Numbered from the stretch's first letter, positions 1 to 10,424 are shown. The stretch is 64,000 nucleotides of DNA from Burkholderiales bacterium UBA1834 (GCA_002339015.1 DDJC01000043.1:31703-95702); one strand, 5' to 3'. Program-made: numbers and translations. The notes: a model not told the origin generated them from the sequence alone.

Positions 1-32
1 TGTATGAAGGGCAGGAAGGGGTTTCTTCGGCT

Positions 33-52
33 GGTTCCATTCATTTGGAACC
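33..52. repeat. inverted repeat upstream of the hybrid kinase gene
   Basis: GGTTCC at 33-38 is mirrored by GGAACC at 47-52 around a short loop. A second inverted repeat, GCATAC at 73-78 and GTATGC at 89-94, follows before the kinase start. They could be operator half-sites or a leader hairpin. No function can be assigned, and the promoter itself may lie outside the window. Confidence 0.35.
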
Positions 53-145
53 CTGTACAGTGCAAGGCTCCCGCATACCAGTTGTCTAGTATGCCCGGTG
101 TTCATCGGAGGTAAAGGGGTAAATCCCCATCCGTGGATTCACACG

Positions 146-3100
146 ATGTCGCAGGTCAAGGATTCGACGCGAAAACCATGGCTGCCCTTGCTCGCCCTCG
201 CGGGACTGATCGCCAGCATGCTGGCGGCCCTGCCCTGGGGCTGGAGCGGCTTCGGCCTGGCCCTGGCGGCCTGGTCGGCCGCTGGCATGGGCTACATGGT
301 GCGTCACAGCATGCAGGCCCGATCCCTGCTTGAGGGAAGCACCCTTCCCGGGGCGCCCACGACCTCTCCGGCGGACTCCCCGTTTGCAGAACAACCACAG
401 ACCTTGCCCGACATCCGCCCGGCCTCGCAGCGCTGGCTGCACCTGACCCGCGACATCGCCCAGGCGGCCCAGCAGGCCACCTCCCTGCCCCAGGCGCTCA
501 ACGCCGTCGGACAACTCCTGCATGATCATCTGGGCTCCCGCGCCTGGGTGTGCCTGCACGTGGAAGGCTGGAACGGCGACTCCGCCCTGCTGCGCCCCTG
601 GATGGATTCCGGCAGCGACCATGACGACCACATCGACCCGGCGGCGATGTCCACAGTGCGCCGTGACGATCTGCCTCTGGGCCAGGCCCTGATCCTGCGC
701 CAGCCCTACGTGGTCGATCTGGACAGCGTGCCCGCTCAGCACACCCCCACGCCCTGGCGCCAGGGCACCGCACGTCGCGTGCTGGCCGTGCCCGTGATCG
801 TCGACAACTGGCCCGTGGCCTTGCTGGAATACTGCGATCCGCTGCCCCTGTCCACCGACCAGCATGTGGTGCTTCAGGTGGCCACCATGCAACTGGGCTT
901 CGTGGCCCAGCGCGACACCACCCGCCACCGCATCGCCCACGATGCCCAGAACCTGGGGCGTTTGAGCCTGGTGGCCTCACGCATCACCAGCGGCGTGGCC
1001 CTGCTCGACCGGGACGGGCTGATCGAATGGATCAACCCCATGTTCGCGGCGCTCACAGGCTGGCCGGACGAGGACGTGCTCGGCCGTGCCCTGCCGGAAC
1101 TGCTGGCCGACAAGGTGACCGACACGTCCCTGGCCGATCAGGTGCGCGGGCTGATGAGCAATGCCGCGCCCTTCCGCATTGCCTTCGAAGGCAGCCGCAG
1201 CAGCCATGGCGCCATCACCCGGTACTGGGGTGAGATCGACGCCATCCTCATGCTCGACGAGAGCGGCAGCCGCCACCAGTATGTCTGCCTGCTCAACGAC
1301 ATCACCAAGCGCAAGCAGCTGGAGTTCCAGCAGGCCCAGGAAAAGGAATTCCTGGAGGCTTTGCTGGGCAACCTGCCCATCAGCCTGATGGTGATGGACC
1401 CTGAGGACCTCACCGTGGCGGCCATCAACCGCTTCGCCGAGTACGAACTCGACCTCAGCCACGACCAGGTGGTCAAGCGCCCGCTGGCCGAGGTGCTGGG
1501 CCCGGAAGTGCTGTCCCTGGTCGAGCCGCAGATGCGCAAGGCCATCCGTTCAGGGGAAACCGTCGACCATGATTTCGTATGGCAAAATTCACAGCGCCGC
1601 TTCGTGGTCAATGCACGCCATTTCGCATTGCGGCATGTCAATGGCCAGCCCCGACTGCTCATCACCCTTGCCCGGGACATCACCGCCCAGCGTCAGGCGC
1701 GGATCGACCTGGAAGAGTCTGAGCGCCGCTTCAGAGAGCTGGTCGAATCGATGGACGACTGCGTGTACGTAGCCACCCAGCATCACCGGCATTTTGTTTA
1801 CCTGAGCCCCCGCACGCAGGCCGTGATGGGCATCTCCGCCGACGCCCTGCAGCGCGACGCCAGCCTCTTCGACAGCCTCGTCATCCCTGAAGACCGCCAC
1901 CTGCTCGTCACTGGCACCCCACTGCCGGACACTGACTCGCCTCACGACGAACCCCAGCCCACCGACCAGGTGCTGCGCATCCAGCACCCCGCGCGCGGCC
2001 TGCGCTGGTTGCGCCGCCGCAGCCACGCCCGCCGACTGGACAGTGACGAGTGGCGCGTCTACGGTCTGGTCTCGGACGTGACCGATGAGCACCAGCAGGC
2101 CCTGGAACTGCAGCGCGCCCGCGATGCCGCCGAAAGCGCCAGCCAGGCCAAGAGCCAGTTCATGGCCAGCATGAGCCATGAGATCCGCACGCCCATGAAC
2201 GCCATTCTGGGCATGACGGAACTGCTGATGGGCACCAACCTCAGCGACAAGCAGCGCCGCTATGCCCAATCCGTGTTCCGCTCGGGCGAATCGCTGCTGG
2301 AGATCATCAACGACATCCTTGATTTCTCCAAGATCGAGGCCGGCCGCCTGGAGCTGGCACCCACCGATTTCTCGCTGCAGACCATGCTCGACGACACGCT
2401 GGAGCTGATGGCTCCGCGTGCCCATGAGAAGGGCCTGGAGATCGCCTCGCACTTCCAGCCCGGCCTGCCGCCCGTCATCCATGCCGATTCACTGCGCCTG
2501 CAGCAGATCATCACCAACCTGGTGGCCAACGCCGTCAAGTTCACCGAACGGGGTGAGGTGGTCGTCAACGTGCGCCGCGTCGACGCGGACCTCAGCCGCA
2601 CCGCCACCGACCTGGTCGGCCAGACCATCGAGCTGGAGTTCAGCGTGCGTGACACCGGCATCGGCATCGCTGCGGAAGACACGCCCAAGCTGTTCAGCGC
2701 GTTCACGCAGGCCAATGCCGGCCTGGCACGCCGTTATGGCGGCACCGGCCTGGGTCTGGCCATCACCAAGCAACTGGTCGAGCTGATGCACGGCCAGATC
2801 GAAGTGCAGAGCGCCCCGGGTGTGGGCTCCGAGTTCATCTTCCGCATCCCTGTGGTCGTGGCCAACATGAACTCCGATTTCGCCATGCTCGAAGAAATCG
2901 ACATGCCGGCCCTGCACATGCTGGTGGTGGACGACAACGCCACCAACCTGACCGTGGTGGAGAACATCCTGTCGGCCTGGGGCATGCGCGTGACCTGTGC
3001 CCGCGACGGCCAGGAAGCCCTGGACATCCTGCTGGCATCGCCCACCGACCTGGATGTGGACATGGCCCTGGTGGACATGAACATGCCGCGCCTGGACGGC

Positions 3101-4138
3101 CTGGGGTTTGCCGAGCAACTGCGCAAATCCGGACGCTACCCCCAGCTCAAGCTCGTGCTGCTGTCGTCCATGTCGACCGTCGACGACGTGCGCCGCTCGC
3201 AGGATTCCGGCTACGACCGCTTCGTGCCCAAGCCCCTGCGCAAAACCGAACTGCGTCAGGCCATCCTGGGCCTGTCGGCGGATCTGATGCCACCGTCGGC
3301 CGACATGGTGCAACTGCGCCTGAACGTGCTGGTGATTGAAGACAACCTGGTCAACCAGGAGGTCTGCAGCCACATGCTCTCGCGCGCAGGATGCACGGTC
3401 CACTTGGCCAATTCGGCCATGGAAGGCCTGCGTCGCCTGTCCGAGGATGTGTACGATGTCGTGCTCATGGACATCCAGATGCCAGGCATGGACGGCGTCG
3501 AGGCACTGCAACTGTTTCGCAATCCGAGGCAGGGTCGTTTCAATTTCGCGACACCCCCCGCCGCCACCCCCGTGATCGCCGTGACGGCCAACGCACTGGA
3601 AGGCGACGAGCAGCGCTTCCTGGGCCTGGGCTTCGATGCCTACCTGTCCAAGCCCTTCCGCATGCAGCAGCTGGTGCGCGTGCTGCAGAACACGGTCACC
3701 CGCCACGCTCCGGCGCCTGCGCCCCCCTCAACCACGCCCCCCCCTCCAGCAGAGCCTGCAGCATCGCCCCAGCCCTCCTGGCGTGACGTCTTCGAAGAAG
3801 TGGCCGTGCAACGCCTGATCGAACTCGATCCCGATGGCCGCAACAACCTGCTCGACAGGGTCACCCGCATGTTCGCCAATTCGGTTGACAAGTACATTGG
3901 TCAACTGGAGGATGCGTGGCATGCGGGCGATCTCAAGACAGTCAGGGATGTCGCGCACACCATGAAGTCTTCGTCGGCCAACCTCGGGGCACTCAAGTTG
4001 TCACACAGTTGTGTCGAAATCGAAACCGTGATTCGTGAACAAACGGGAGACGATTTGGGGCCGCTCATCATCGCCCTCCAGGACGAGGCCAAGCGCGTCA
4101 TTGCCGCCCTTCCCCTGCTGAGGGAGGCTGCGCCATGA
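146..4138 (+). CDS. hybrid sensor histidine kinase (TM-GAF-PAS-HisKA-HATPase-REC-REC-HPt)
   Basis: A large membrane hybrid histidine kinase of 1330 aa. Two hydrophobic segments lie near the N-terminus (about residues 13-55). They are followed by a GAF-like region, two or three PAS/PAC domains, and a dimerisation/phosphoacceptor box [10 protein letters not shown] (His about 678). A HATPase with DTGIGI and GGTGLGL motifs comes next, then two receiver domains ([10 protein letters not shown] and [11 protein letters not shown], each with the phospho-Asp). It ends in an HPt domain ([12 protein letters not shown]). The His-Asp-His relay is therefore complete in one chain. ATG at 146 is preferred over an upstream in-frame GTG at 98, because the extra residues are not hydrophobic and do not resemble the family. 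The stop overlaps the next gene by four bases (ATGA), which implies translational coupling to the c-di-GMP output protein. The input signal is unknown. Confidence 0.93.
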   Translation: MSQVKDSTRKPWLPLLALAGLIASMLAALPWGWSGFGLALAAWSAAGMGYMVRHSMQARSLLEGSTLPGAPTTSPADSPFAEQPQTLPDIRPASQRWLHLTRDIAQAAQQATSLPQALNAVGQLLHDHLGSRAWVCLHVEGWNGDSALLRPWMDSGSDHDDHIDPAAMSTVRRDDLPLGQALILRQPYVVDLDSVPAQHTPTPWRQGTARRVLAVPVIVDNWPVALLEYCDPLPLSTDQHVVLQVATMQLGFVAQRDTTRHRIAHDAQNLGRLSLVASRITSGVALLDRDGLIEWINPMFAALTGWPDEDVLGRALPELLADKVTDTSLADQVRGLMSNAAPFRIAFEGSRSSHGAITRYWGEIDAILMLDESGSRHQYVCLLNDITKRKQLEFQQAQEKEFLEALLGNLPISLMVMDPEDLTVAAINRFAEYELDLSHDQVVKRPLAEVLGPEVLSLVEPQMRKAIRSGETVDHDFVWQNSQRRFVVNARHFALRHVNGQPRLLITLARDITAQRQARIDLEESERRFRELVESMDDCVYVATQHHRHFVYLSPRTQAVMGISADALQRDASLFDSLVIPEDRHLLVTGTPLPDTDSPHDEPQPTDQVLRIQHPARGLRWLRRRSHARRLDSDEWRVYGLVSDVTDEHQQALELQRARDAAESASQAKSQFMASMSHEIRTPMNAILGMTELLMGTNLSDKQRRYAQSVFRSGESLLEIINDILDFSKIEAGRLELAPTDFSLQTMLDDTLELMAPRAHEKGLEIASHFQPGLPPVIHADSLRLQQIITNLVANAVKFTERGEVVVNVRRVDADLSRTATDLVGQTIELEFSVRDTGIGIAAEDTPKLFSAFTQANAGLARRYGGTGLGLAITKQLVELMHGQIEVQSAPGVGSEFIFRIPVVVANMNSDFAMLEEIDMPALHMLVVDDNATNLTVVENILSAWGMRVTCARDGQEALDILLASPTDLDVDMALVDMNMPRLDGLGFAEQLRKSGRYPQLKLVLLSSMSTVDDVRRSQDSGYDRFVPKPLRKTELRQAILGLSADLMPPSADMVQLRLNVLVIEDNLVNQEVCSHMLSRAGCTVHLANSAMEGLRRLSEDVYDVVLMDIQMPGMDGVEALQLFRNPRQGRFNFATPPAATPVIAVTANALEGDEQRFLGLGFDAYLSKPFRMQQLVRVLQNTVTRHAPAPAPPSTTPPPPAEPAASPQPSWRDVFEEVAVQRLIELDPDGRNNLLDRVTRMFANSVDKYIGQLEDAWHAGDLKTVRDVAHTMKSSSANLGALKLSHSCVEIETVIREQTGDDLGPLIIALQDEAKRVIAALPLLREAAP

Positions 4139-6357
4139 GCCTGTACGCACCATTCGACGACGACACGCCGGTTGAACAGCCGCGCGTGTTGCTGGTGGAC
4201 GACGACGAGGTGAACCTGCTGCTGACCTCCATCGCGTTGCGCGAGCGGGGGTTCTCGATCGTGGAAGCCCCCTCAGGAGAAGACGCGCTTCAGCGCATCT
4301 CCGACTGGCTGCCCGACGTGGTCGTGCTCGACGCCGTCATGCCCGGCCTGGATGGTTTTCAGACCTGTGCAGAGTTGCGCAGCATGCCGGGCTACGAATC
4401 CATCCCGGTGCTGATGCTCACGGGCCTGGACGACGATGCCTCCATCACCCGCGCCTACGAGGTGGGCGCCACCGACTTCTTCGTCAAGTGCAACCAGTGG
4501 AGCCTGCTGGCCGGCCGGCTGCGCTACCTGCTGCGTGCCTCGCGCACGCGGCACGAGCTGGAGCGCAGCAAGGCCAAGCTGGCCCGCGCGCAGGATCTGG
4601 CCCGCATGGGCAGCTTCGACTGGCGCAAGGAGGGCGGCGGCCTGGCCTTTTCCCTCGAAGGCCTGCGCGTGTTCGGCATGGGCCCGCAGGATCATCCTGG
4701 CCTGCGCGAGATCATCCGCATGATGCCGCACGAAGACCAGGCGGCCTTCCGCCGCATCCTGCGCGACGTGCTGGACCACGGCACCGTGCTGTGCAACGAC
4801 ATTCAGGTCACCCTCCAGGATGGACGACTGCGCGTGCTGCACGTCGAAGCCGAGCCCGAATTCAACGAGCTGGCCAACCTGATCGGCTACACCGGCATCG
4901 TGCAGGACGTGACCGACCGGCGCATGGCCGAGGACAAGATCAAGCACCTGGCCAACTTCGACACGCTCACCGGCCTGCCCAACCGCCGCCAGATCTTCTG
5001 GCGCAGCGAGCGTGCCATAGAGCATGCCAAGCGCAACAACCACCGCGTGGCCCTGCTGCAAATCGGGCTGGACCGCTTCAAGGTGATCAACGAGAACCTG
5101 GGCCACCATGCGGGTGACGAACTGCTGATCGAGGTCTCTCGCCGCCTGCGCAACTGCGTGCGCCACTCTGAACAGGTGATGGAAGGCGGCCTGGACCTGC
5201 ACGGCCACCGCAGCCACCGCACCCTGGAGGCCGTGGGCCGACTGGGCGCAGATGAATTCGTCGTGCTGCTGCCCGAGGTGGGCGACGAGGGCGAGGCCAT
5301 GCACACCGCCCACAAGATCCTCGACAGCCTGCGCGAGCCCATGATGGCCGGCGGCCAGGAATGCTTCATCACCGCCAGCGTGGGCGTCTCCTGTTTCCCT
5401 GGCCATGGCCTGACGGTGGCCGACCTCCTGCGCCACGCCGATGTGGCCATGGACCTGGCCAAGAGCCAGGGACGCAATTCGTCCATGCTCTACGACCCGC
5501 AGGTGGCCAGCAAGGGCCGCGTGCGCCTGGACCTGGACACGGCGCTGCACAAGGCCCTGGAGCGCAAAGAACTGGTGCTGTACTACCAGCCCAAGATCGA
5601 CGTGCGCACCAGCCAGATGGTGGGGGCCGAGGCCCTGATGCGCTGGATGCGCGACGGCAAGCTGATCCCGCCAGGCGACTTCATCCCGCTGGCCGAAGCC
5701 ACGGGCCTGATCAACGAGATGAGCCTGTGGGCCATCACCGAGGCGGCCAGGCAGGCCCGGGTCTGGCAGGACAAGTTCGGCTTCGACTCGTCGATCGCCG
5801 TGAACCTGCCCAGCCGCCTGTTCGAACGTCCGGATCTGGTCGACACCATCGAGCAGATCCTCAAGGCCGAAGGTGTGGCCCCCCGCGCCATCGAGCTGGA
5901 GATCACCGAAACCGGCCTGATGAAGGATCTGCAGGGCGTCGTGCCCTCGCTGCACAAGCTCAACCAGCTGGGCATCGAGATCTCCATCGACGACTTCGGC
6001 ACCGGTTATTCCTCGCTGGCCTACCTGACCTCGCTGCCCATCAGCGAACTCAAGATCGACCGCTCCTTCGTGCGCGATCTCGGTACTACGCCACAGAGCT
6101 CGGCGGTGGTTTCTGCCATCATCGCGCTGGCGCGCGCCCTGGGGTTGCGCGTCATCGCCGAAGGGGTCGAACAGGTCTCGCAGATGGAAGTGCTCTACAA
6201 CCTGGGCTGCCAGATCTGCCAGGGCTTCCTGTTCGCCCGCCCCATGCCTCCGAAGGACATCGACGAATGGCTGCAGGATCTGCACAAGCGCCCGCTGCCA
6301 CGCATCGAGACGGATTTCGGCGGGCTGGGTTCGGTGGTGGGTGGCAAACCCAGTTGA
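4135..6357 (+). CDS. response regulator with PAS, degenerate GGDEF and EAL domains
   Basis: A 740-aa cytoplasmic c-di-GMP protein. An N-terminal receiver (LLVDDDEVN, phospho-Asp in VVVLDAVMPG) is followed by a PAS-like segment, a GGDEF domain and a C-terminal EAL domain. The GGDEF signature reads GADEF (about residue 370), so one of the two glycines is lost and cyclase activity is doubtful. The EAL domain keeps EAL in GAEALMRW, plus EITETGLM, IDDFGTGYSSL and IAEGVE, so phosphodiesterase activity is expected. The start overlaps the hybrid kinase stop by four bases, which makes this protein its likely phosphorylation target or output partner. Whether the GADEF site binds GTP as an allosteric ligand cannot be read from sequence. 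Confidence 0.93.
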   Translation: MSLYAPFDDDTPVEQPRVLLVDDDEVNLLLTSIALRERGFSIVEAPSGEDALQRISDWLPDVVVLDAVMPGLDGFQTCAELRSMPGYESIPVLMLTGLDDDASITRAYEVGATDFFVKCNQWSLLAGRLRYLLRASRTRHELERSKAKLARAQDLARMGSFDWRKEGGGLAFSLEGLRVFGMGPQDHPGLREIIRMMPHEDQAAFRRILRDVLDHGTVLCNDIQVTLQDGRLRVLHVEAEPEFNELANLIGYTGIVQDVTDRRMAEDKIKHLANFDTLTGLPNRRQIFWRSERAIEHAKRNNHRVALLQIGLDRFKVINENLGHHAGDELLIEVSRRLRNCVRHSEQVMEGGLDLHGHRSHRTLEAVGRLGADEFVVLLPEVGDEGEAMHTAHKILDSLREPMMAGGQECFITASVGVSCFPGHGLTVADLLRHADVAMDLAKSQGRNSSMLYDPQVASKGRVRLDLDTALHKALERKELVLYYQPKIDVRTSQMVGAEALMRWMRDGKLIPPGDFIPLAEATGLINEMSLWAITEAARQARVWQDKFGFDSSIAVNLPSRLFERPDLVDTIEQILKAEGVAPRAIELEITETGLMKDLQGVVPSLHKLNQLGIEISIDDFGTGYSSLAYLTSLPISELKIDRSFVRDLGTTPQSSAVVSAIIALARALGLRVIAEGVEQVSQMEVLYNLGCQICQGFLFARPMPPKDIDEWLQDLHKRPLPRIETDFGGLGSVVGGKPS

Positions 6358-6441
6358 CCCCAGCTGACCGGGTGGCGAACCGAGCGCAGCCCCCGCGGAC
6401 TCGACGGTGCGCTCAGCGACGCGCTCGGCTCCGATTCACCC

Positions 6442-8208
6442 ATGAGCACCACGCCACCTGACTCTGCCACGCCTCCCGCCCCGGCCCTGCTGGCCAAGGC
6501 GGCGTTCAAACGCCTGGCGACAGAGCGCCAGGAGCCCACGCCCGATAACTTCCGCACCGCCTATGCGGCCGAATCGGCGGCACTGGGCTGGCCGATGGTG
6601 GATGCAACACCGCCGATATCGGCGCCCGCTTCACCCACGCCACCGCCCCCCCTGGACAACGAAGACGGGCCCGCCTGGGCCGAGCTGATCGGCCGCATCG
6701 CCCGTGGCCTGGAGCGCAGCAACAAGCAATGGACCGCCGCGCGCCGCAAGGACAGCCTGCAGCGCGTGCTGGCAGGCAGCAAGCAATCCTCGAGCAGGCT
6801 GCTGCAACGCCTCCAGCCCCTGGTACAGGCCTGGGACAGCGACCGCCCCGAGGATGAGCAGGCCGCAGCGCAGGCCTTGGACACGGCCACGCCTGGATTG
6901 CCCGCTGAAGACGCGGTAACTTCCGCCCTCCACGTCAGCCCCGCCGGTGAGGACCCCGTCCCGGGCACGGCCCCGGACCAAGGCGCGGCGGCCTCTCATG
7001 ATGCGTCGCCGCAGCACGATGCACGCTGGCTCAGCACCCCGCTGGTCGACACCATCGGCACCGCCCTGCCCGCCTCAGACACCCAGGCCGCCGACGCACA
7101 GGCCGCGCTGCAGACCGCGGTGGACCGGGCCCTGCAGGGACAGGCCCCCCAGGACGCGCTGCAAGGTGAATTGCAAGACGCCTGCGCGCAGGCACGCCGA
7201 GTGATCGAGCACCGCCATCACGTGATGGACCAACTGCTGGAACTGTGCCGCTCACTGACGGACAGCCTGGTCGACCTGGCCGAAGACGACAGCTGGGCGC
7301 AGGGCCAGAGCGAGGCCATGCGTGCCGAACTCTCCGAAGGCCTGACCAGCCGGGGTGCCAGGCGCATCCAGCAACTGCTGGAGGACACCCGCCAACGCCA
7401 GCAGGCGCTCAAGGGCGAGCGCGATGCCGCGCGCCAGGCCCTCAAGGAACTGATCCACCAGATGCTCAGCGAGATTGGCGAGCTGGGCCACACCACAGGC
7501 CGCTTCCAGGACAACCTCAGCCGCTACGCCGACACCATCGGCCAGGCCGACACGCTGGAGAGCCTGACCGGCGTCGTGCGCGAGATGGTCACCGAAAGCC
7601 TGGCCGTGCACGGCGTGATCTCGCAGGCCCAGGAGCGTCTGCACAACGAGCACACCCGCGCCACCGAACTCACGCAACGCGTCAGGGATCTGGAAGACGA
7701 GATCCGCAAGCTCTCCGACGAGGTCTCGACCGACCCGCTCACGCAGGTGGCCAACCGCCGAGGCCTGATGCGCCTGTTCGACAGCGAACGTTCGCGCGTT
7801 GACCGCCAGGGGCAACAGCTGGCCATCGGCCTGCTGGACGTGGACAACTTCAAGAAGCTCAACGACACCCTGGGCCACCACACGGGCGACGAAGCTCTGA
7901 AGTTCCTCTCGCGCCGGGTAAGCGAATCCCTGCGGCCCAGCGATGCGCTGGCGCGCTACGGCGGTGAGGAGTTCGTGGTGCTGATGCCCAACACCGAGGT
8001 GGAGGAAGGCCAGCAGGTGCTGACCCGCCTGCAGCGCCAGCTCAGCGCCGAGTTCTTCACGCAGGACACGCACAAGGTGTTCATCACCTTCTCGGCCGGT
8101 GTCACGCAGTACCGTGGCGATGAACCCATCGAGCAGGCCCTGGACCGCGCCGACGTGGCGCTCTACGAAGCCAAGCGCACCGGCAAGAACCGCACCTGCA
8201 TCGGTTGA
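6442..8208 (+). CDS. diguanylate cyclase (GGEEF) with long coiled-coil N-terminus
   Basis: A 588-aa protein. The first ~200 residues are low-complexity and Pro/Ala-rich, the middle is predicted helical or coiled coil with many Gln/Glu/Arg, and the C-terminal ~170 residues are a GGDEF domain. The active-site motif is GGEEF (about residue 507) and an RPSD inhibitory I-site sits five residues before it, so an active, product-inhibited cyclase is expected. No transmembrane segment or recognised sensor is visible. It lies 84 bases after the EAL protein on the same strand, so kinase, phosphodiesterase and cyclase may be co-transcribed. Signal input could come through the coiled coil. Confidence 0.9.
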   Translation: MSTTPPDSATPPAPALLAKAAFKRLATERQEPTPDNFRTAYAAESAALGWPMVDATPPISAPASPTPPPPLDNEDGPAWAELIGRIARGLERSNKQWTAARRKDSLQRVLAGSKQSSSRLLQRLQPLVQAWDSDRPEDEQAAAQALDTATPGLPAEDAVTSALHVSPAGEDPVPGTAPDQGAAASHDASPQHDARWLSTPLVDTIGTALPASDTQAADAQAALQTAVDRALQGQAPQDALQGELQDACAQARRVIEHRHHVMDQLLELCRSLTDSLVDLAEDDSWAQGQSEAMRAELSEGLTSRGARRIQQLLEDTRQRQQALKGERDAARQALKELIHQMLSEIGELGHTTGRFQDNLSRYADTIGQADTLESLTGVVREMVTESLAVHGVISQAQERLHNEHTRATELTQRVRDLEDEIRKLSDEVSTDPLTQVANRRGLMRLFDSERSRVDRQGQQLAIGLLDVDNFKKLNDTLGHHTGDEALKFLSRRVSESLRPSDALARYGGEEFVVLMPNTEVEEGQQVLTRLQRQLSAEFFTQDTHKVFITFSAGVTQYRGDEPIEQALDRADVALYEAKRTGKNRTCIG

Positions 8209-8223
8209 GACAGCCTGCACCGT

Positions 8224-9747
8224 TTAGCGGGGAGCCCACAGCGACTGCAGGACGCCGGGCACCTGCTCGGGCAGATCGTCGGCCAGCAGGCCCGGCCCGA
8301 AGGCCTGCGCGCAGGCCCCATGCACCCAGGCCGAGGCACACGCGGCCTCCCAGGGCGGCACGCCCTGGGCCAGCAAGCCGCCGATCATGCCCGCCAGCAC
8401 ATCGCCCGCGCCGGCCGTGGCCAGCCAGGCCGGCGCACCGGCGTTGATGGCGGCACGGCCATCCGGTGCGGCGATCACCGTGTCGGCCCCCTTGTGCAGG
8501 ACCACTGCCCCGCTTCGGCGGGCTGCCTCGCGCGTGCTGACGAGCTTGCCCGCCTTGACCACCCCGAACAGCCGCTGGAACTCGCCCTCATGCGGTGTGA
8601 GCACCACCGGGTTAGCAGACTGCGCGATGGCATCGAACAGCACCTGGGGCGATGCCTCGAATGCCGTGAGCGCATCGGCGTCGAGCACCAGCGGCCGCTC
8701 GCCAGGCGCCTGCAAGGCCGTCAGCACCAGCGAGCGCAAAGTGGCGCCAGCCGGCTCGGGCAGGCCCGCCAGAGCCCCCGGGCCCAGCACAGCCGCCGCC
8801 CACTTGGGTGAGGCGAGCAGCGAGGTCCAATCCTCCAGGAAGTGCGCCACGGCGTGATCGGGCATGGGGTGAACCATTGTCGACATCACGCCGCCGGCAT
8901 ACACCGGCCAGGCCGATGCCGGCACGGCCAGCGTCGTCATGCCTGCCCCGATGCGCCCCGCGGCGCGGGCCGCCAACCGGGCCGCCCCCACCATGCGCGC
9001 ACCGCCCAGCACCACGACATGGCCGCGACGGTATTTGTGCGTTGTCCCGACCGGGGGAGCCCACAGGGCCAACCACAGGGCCGGTACGTTTTCCCAGGCC
9101 TGGGCCTGAACGGCAGACAAGGCTTGCGGCGCGATACCGATGTCGGCCACCACCACCTCGCCACACAAGGCACGGCCCGGCATCAGCAGGTGCGCCGGCT
9201 TCTTGCGGAAGAACGTGACCGTGAGTTGCGCCTGGGACGCCCCCCAGGATTCACCCGTATCCCCACAGACGCCAGAAGGCACGTCCACCGCCACCACCGG
9301 GATGCCGCGGGCAGCCACTTCGGCCATCAGCTCGGACAGCCCCGCATCCAAAGGCCTGCTCAATCCAGCCCCCAACAAGGCATCCACGACCAAGGCCGTG
9401 CCGTCGAGCAGACTGGGCTGCGGCGTCTCAGGCTCGTGTCCGGCAGCGCTCGCGCGCCATAGCGCCGCATGGTGGGCCGCATCCCCGTGCAATTCGGAAA
9501 TGGGCGTCATCGACGAGACACGCACCGGCCAGCCGACCTCGCTCAGGCCCCGCGCCACCACGTAGCCATCGCCGCCGTTGTTGCCCGGCCCACACAGGAC
9601 TACCACGGGCCGGGGGCTCCAGCGGGCCCGGATGGCATCGACCACGGCCTGCCCCGCATGCGCCATCAGGGTCGGGCCTGCCACGCCATGGGCCATGGCC
9701 CATGCATCGGCCTGCGCCATCTGCTCACATGTCAGCAACTCGTTCAT
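8224..9747 (-). CDS. nnr: bifunctional NAD(P)H-hydrate epimerase / ADP-dependent NAD(P)H-hydrate dehydratase
   Basis: A 507-aa metabolite-repair enzyme that converts damaged, hydrated NAD(P)H back to NAD(P)H. The N-terminal half is the YjeF_N epimerase (CGPGNNGGDGYVVAR, VDALLGAGLSR, VDVPSGVCGDTG). The C-terminal half is the ribokinase-like dehydratase (RRGHVVVLGG, LTPHEGEFQRL and the GAGDVLAGMIGG motif). The fused length matches the usual bacterial YjeF. It converges on the diguanylate cyclase gene with only 15 bases between the stop codons. Alternative names are yjeF or nnrE/nnrD. Confidence 0.94.
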   Translation of the reverse strand: MNELLTCEQMAQADAWAMAHGVAGPTLMAHAGQAVVDAIRARWSPRPVVVLCGPGNNGGDGYVVARGLSEVGWPVRVSSMTPISELHGDAAHHAALWRASAAGHEPETPQPSLLDGTALVVDALLGAGLSRPLDAGLSELMAEVAARGIPVVAVDVPSGVCGDTGESWGASQAQLTVTFFRKKPAHLLMPGRALCGEVVVADIGIAPQALSAVQAQAWENVPALWLALWAPPVGTTHKYRRGHVVVLGGARMVGAARLAARAAGRIGAGMTTLAVPASAWPVYAGGVMSTMVHPMPDHAVAHFLEDWTSLLASPKWAAAVLGPGALAGLPEPAGATLRSLVLTALQAPGERPLVLDADALTAFEASPQVLFDAIAQSANPVVLTPHEGEFQRLFGVVKAGKLVSTREAARRSGAVVLHKGADTVIAAPDGRAAINAGAPAWLATAGAGDVLAGMIGGLLAQGVPPWEAACASAWVHGACAQAFGPGLLADDLPEQVPGVLQSLWAPR

Positions 9748-9899
9748 CAGCCTCTGTGCCCCTTCGCCATGCGCACACGCGTTTCAAACGCCTTTGGCGT
9801 GCATGCATCACGCCACAGTGTCTGACAGCATGCCACGAAGGCCCCATGGCCTCACGAAATGAGCCACACTGAGTCCGTGGATGTTTGACGAGGTACTCG

Positions 9900-10121
9900 C
9901 CAATCCACAGGACACACCGGATCTCGGTGGTCATCACAGGCAGCGTTCGGCTTCTCCCGGCTGAACTGGCAGGATGGACCTGCCAAGCAGGCCTGGCCGC
10001 CGGTGAGGCGGTGCTCTCCTCAGGAGAGTCAGGGCTGGCAGCCATCTCGCCAGTCCAGGGCGCGCGGTGAGCGCGTCCGAGCCACAGCCCGTCAGTCCTA
10101 GGCCGACGGGCTGTTTTCTTT
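9900..10121 (+). ncRNA. candidate structured RNA ending in a Rho-independent terminator
   Basis: This gene-free stretch packs several perfect inverted repeats. GGCAGG/CCTGCC, CCGCC/GGCGG, CTCTCC/GGAGAG and GGCT/AGCC hairpins are nested inside an outer ACTGGC/GCCAGT stem (about 9965-10054). It ends with a 10-bp stem, ACAGCCCGTC at 10084-10093 paired with GACGGGCTGT at 10105-10114, followed by a T-rich tail on the plus strand. No plausible protein runs through it on either strand. The pattern suggests a folded transcript read rightwards. It does not match a riboswitch, 6S, SRP, RNase P or tmRNA signature I can recognise. The remaining bases between the nnr start (9747) and about 9900 show nothing recognisable. 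Confidence 0.35.
10084..10121 (+). terminator. Rho-independent terminator of the putative RNA
   Basis: A perfect 10-bp stem with an 11-base loop is followed by TTTCTTTC on the plus strand. No plus-strand protein gene ends just upstream, which is the main reason to suspect a non-coding transcript. The same stem may also once have ended the minus-strand thiolase gene whose remnant stops at 10130. Confidence 0.6.
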
Positions 10122-10129
10122 CACATGCT

Positions 10130-10276
10130 TCAGCGTCCAGACTTGAGCAGCACCACGCTGCCCTGCCCGCCATCGGCGCAGATGCTGACGATGGCTCTCT
10201 GCCCGGCCGGTCGCTGCGACAGCGCCTTGACCGCCTGGCTCACGATCCGTGCGCCGGTTGCCCCGAACGGGTGGCC
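10130..10276 (-). pseudogene. C-terminal remnant of an acetyl-CoA acyltransferase (thiolase)
   Basis: About 48 codons on the minus strand encode the end of a thiolase. GHPFGATGARIVSQ carries the active-site His region, and SICADGGQGSVVLL resembles the normal C-terminal Cys/Gly loop and final strand, with a proper stop. Upstream of GHPFGATG the frame turns into unrelated residues and the rest of the ~390-residue enzyme is absent. The h-ns promoter region starts where the homology ends. This is best read as the 3' scar of a gene cut by an old insertion or rearrangement. It differs from the intact thiolase at 33.6 kb ([15 protein letters not shown]), so it is not a recent copy of that gene. Confidence 0.7.
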
Positions 10277-10424
10277 CACCCACCTTGGAGGACGGGGTGC
10301 GCAGGTGATCGACAAGAGCCCTGACGCTATCAGAGGTATAGTCCGCGAAAAGAACAATAAGAAGTTCGCAGCGGAGGTCGTGAGCGAAAGCTCTTTCACC
10401 CATCGACAAACGACCCTTACCGAC

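Noticed and set aside
4273..6285. Long open frame on the minus strand opposite the EAL regulator
   Set aside because: His/Gln/Gly-rich sequence with no known motif. It is the antisense shadow of a well-supported gene in high-GC DNA.
9960..9985. Cobalamin-riboswitch-like GGCAGGA...ACCTGCC
   Set aside because: The other conserved elements (GCCACTG and the upstream boxes) are missing, and no B12-related gene follows.
9985..10060. Possible selenocysteine tRNA (CCGGTGAGGCGG resembles its D-arm and TCA sits in a hairpin loop)
   Set aside because: There is no T-arm GGTTCGA, no matching 8-bp acceptor stem and no CCA. No selA or selB gene was seen.
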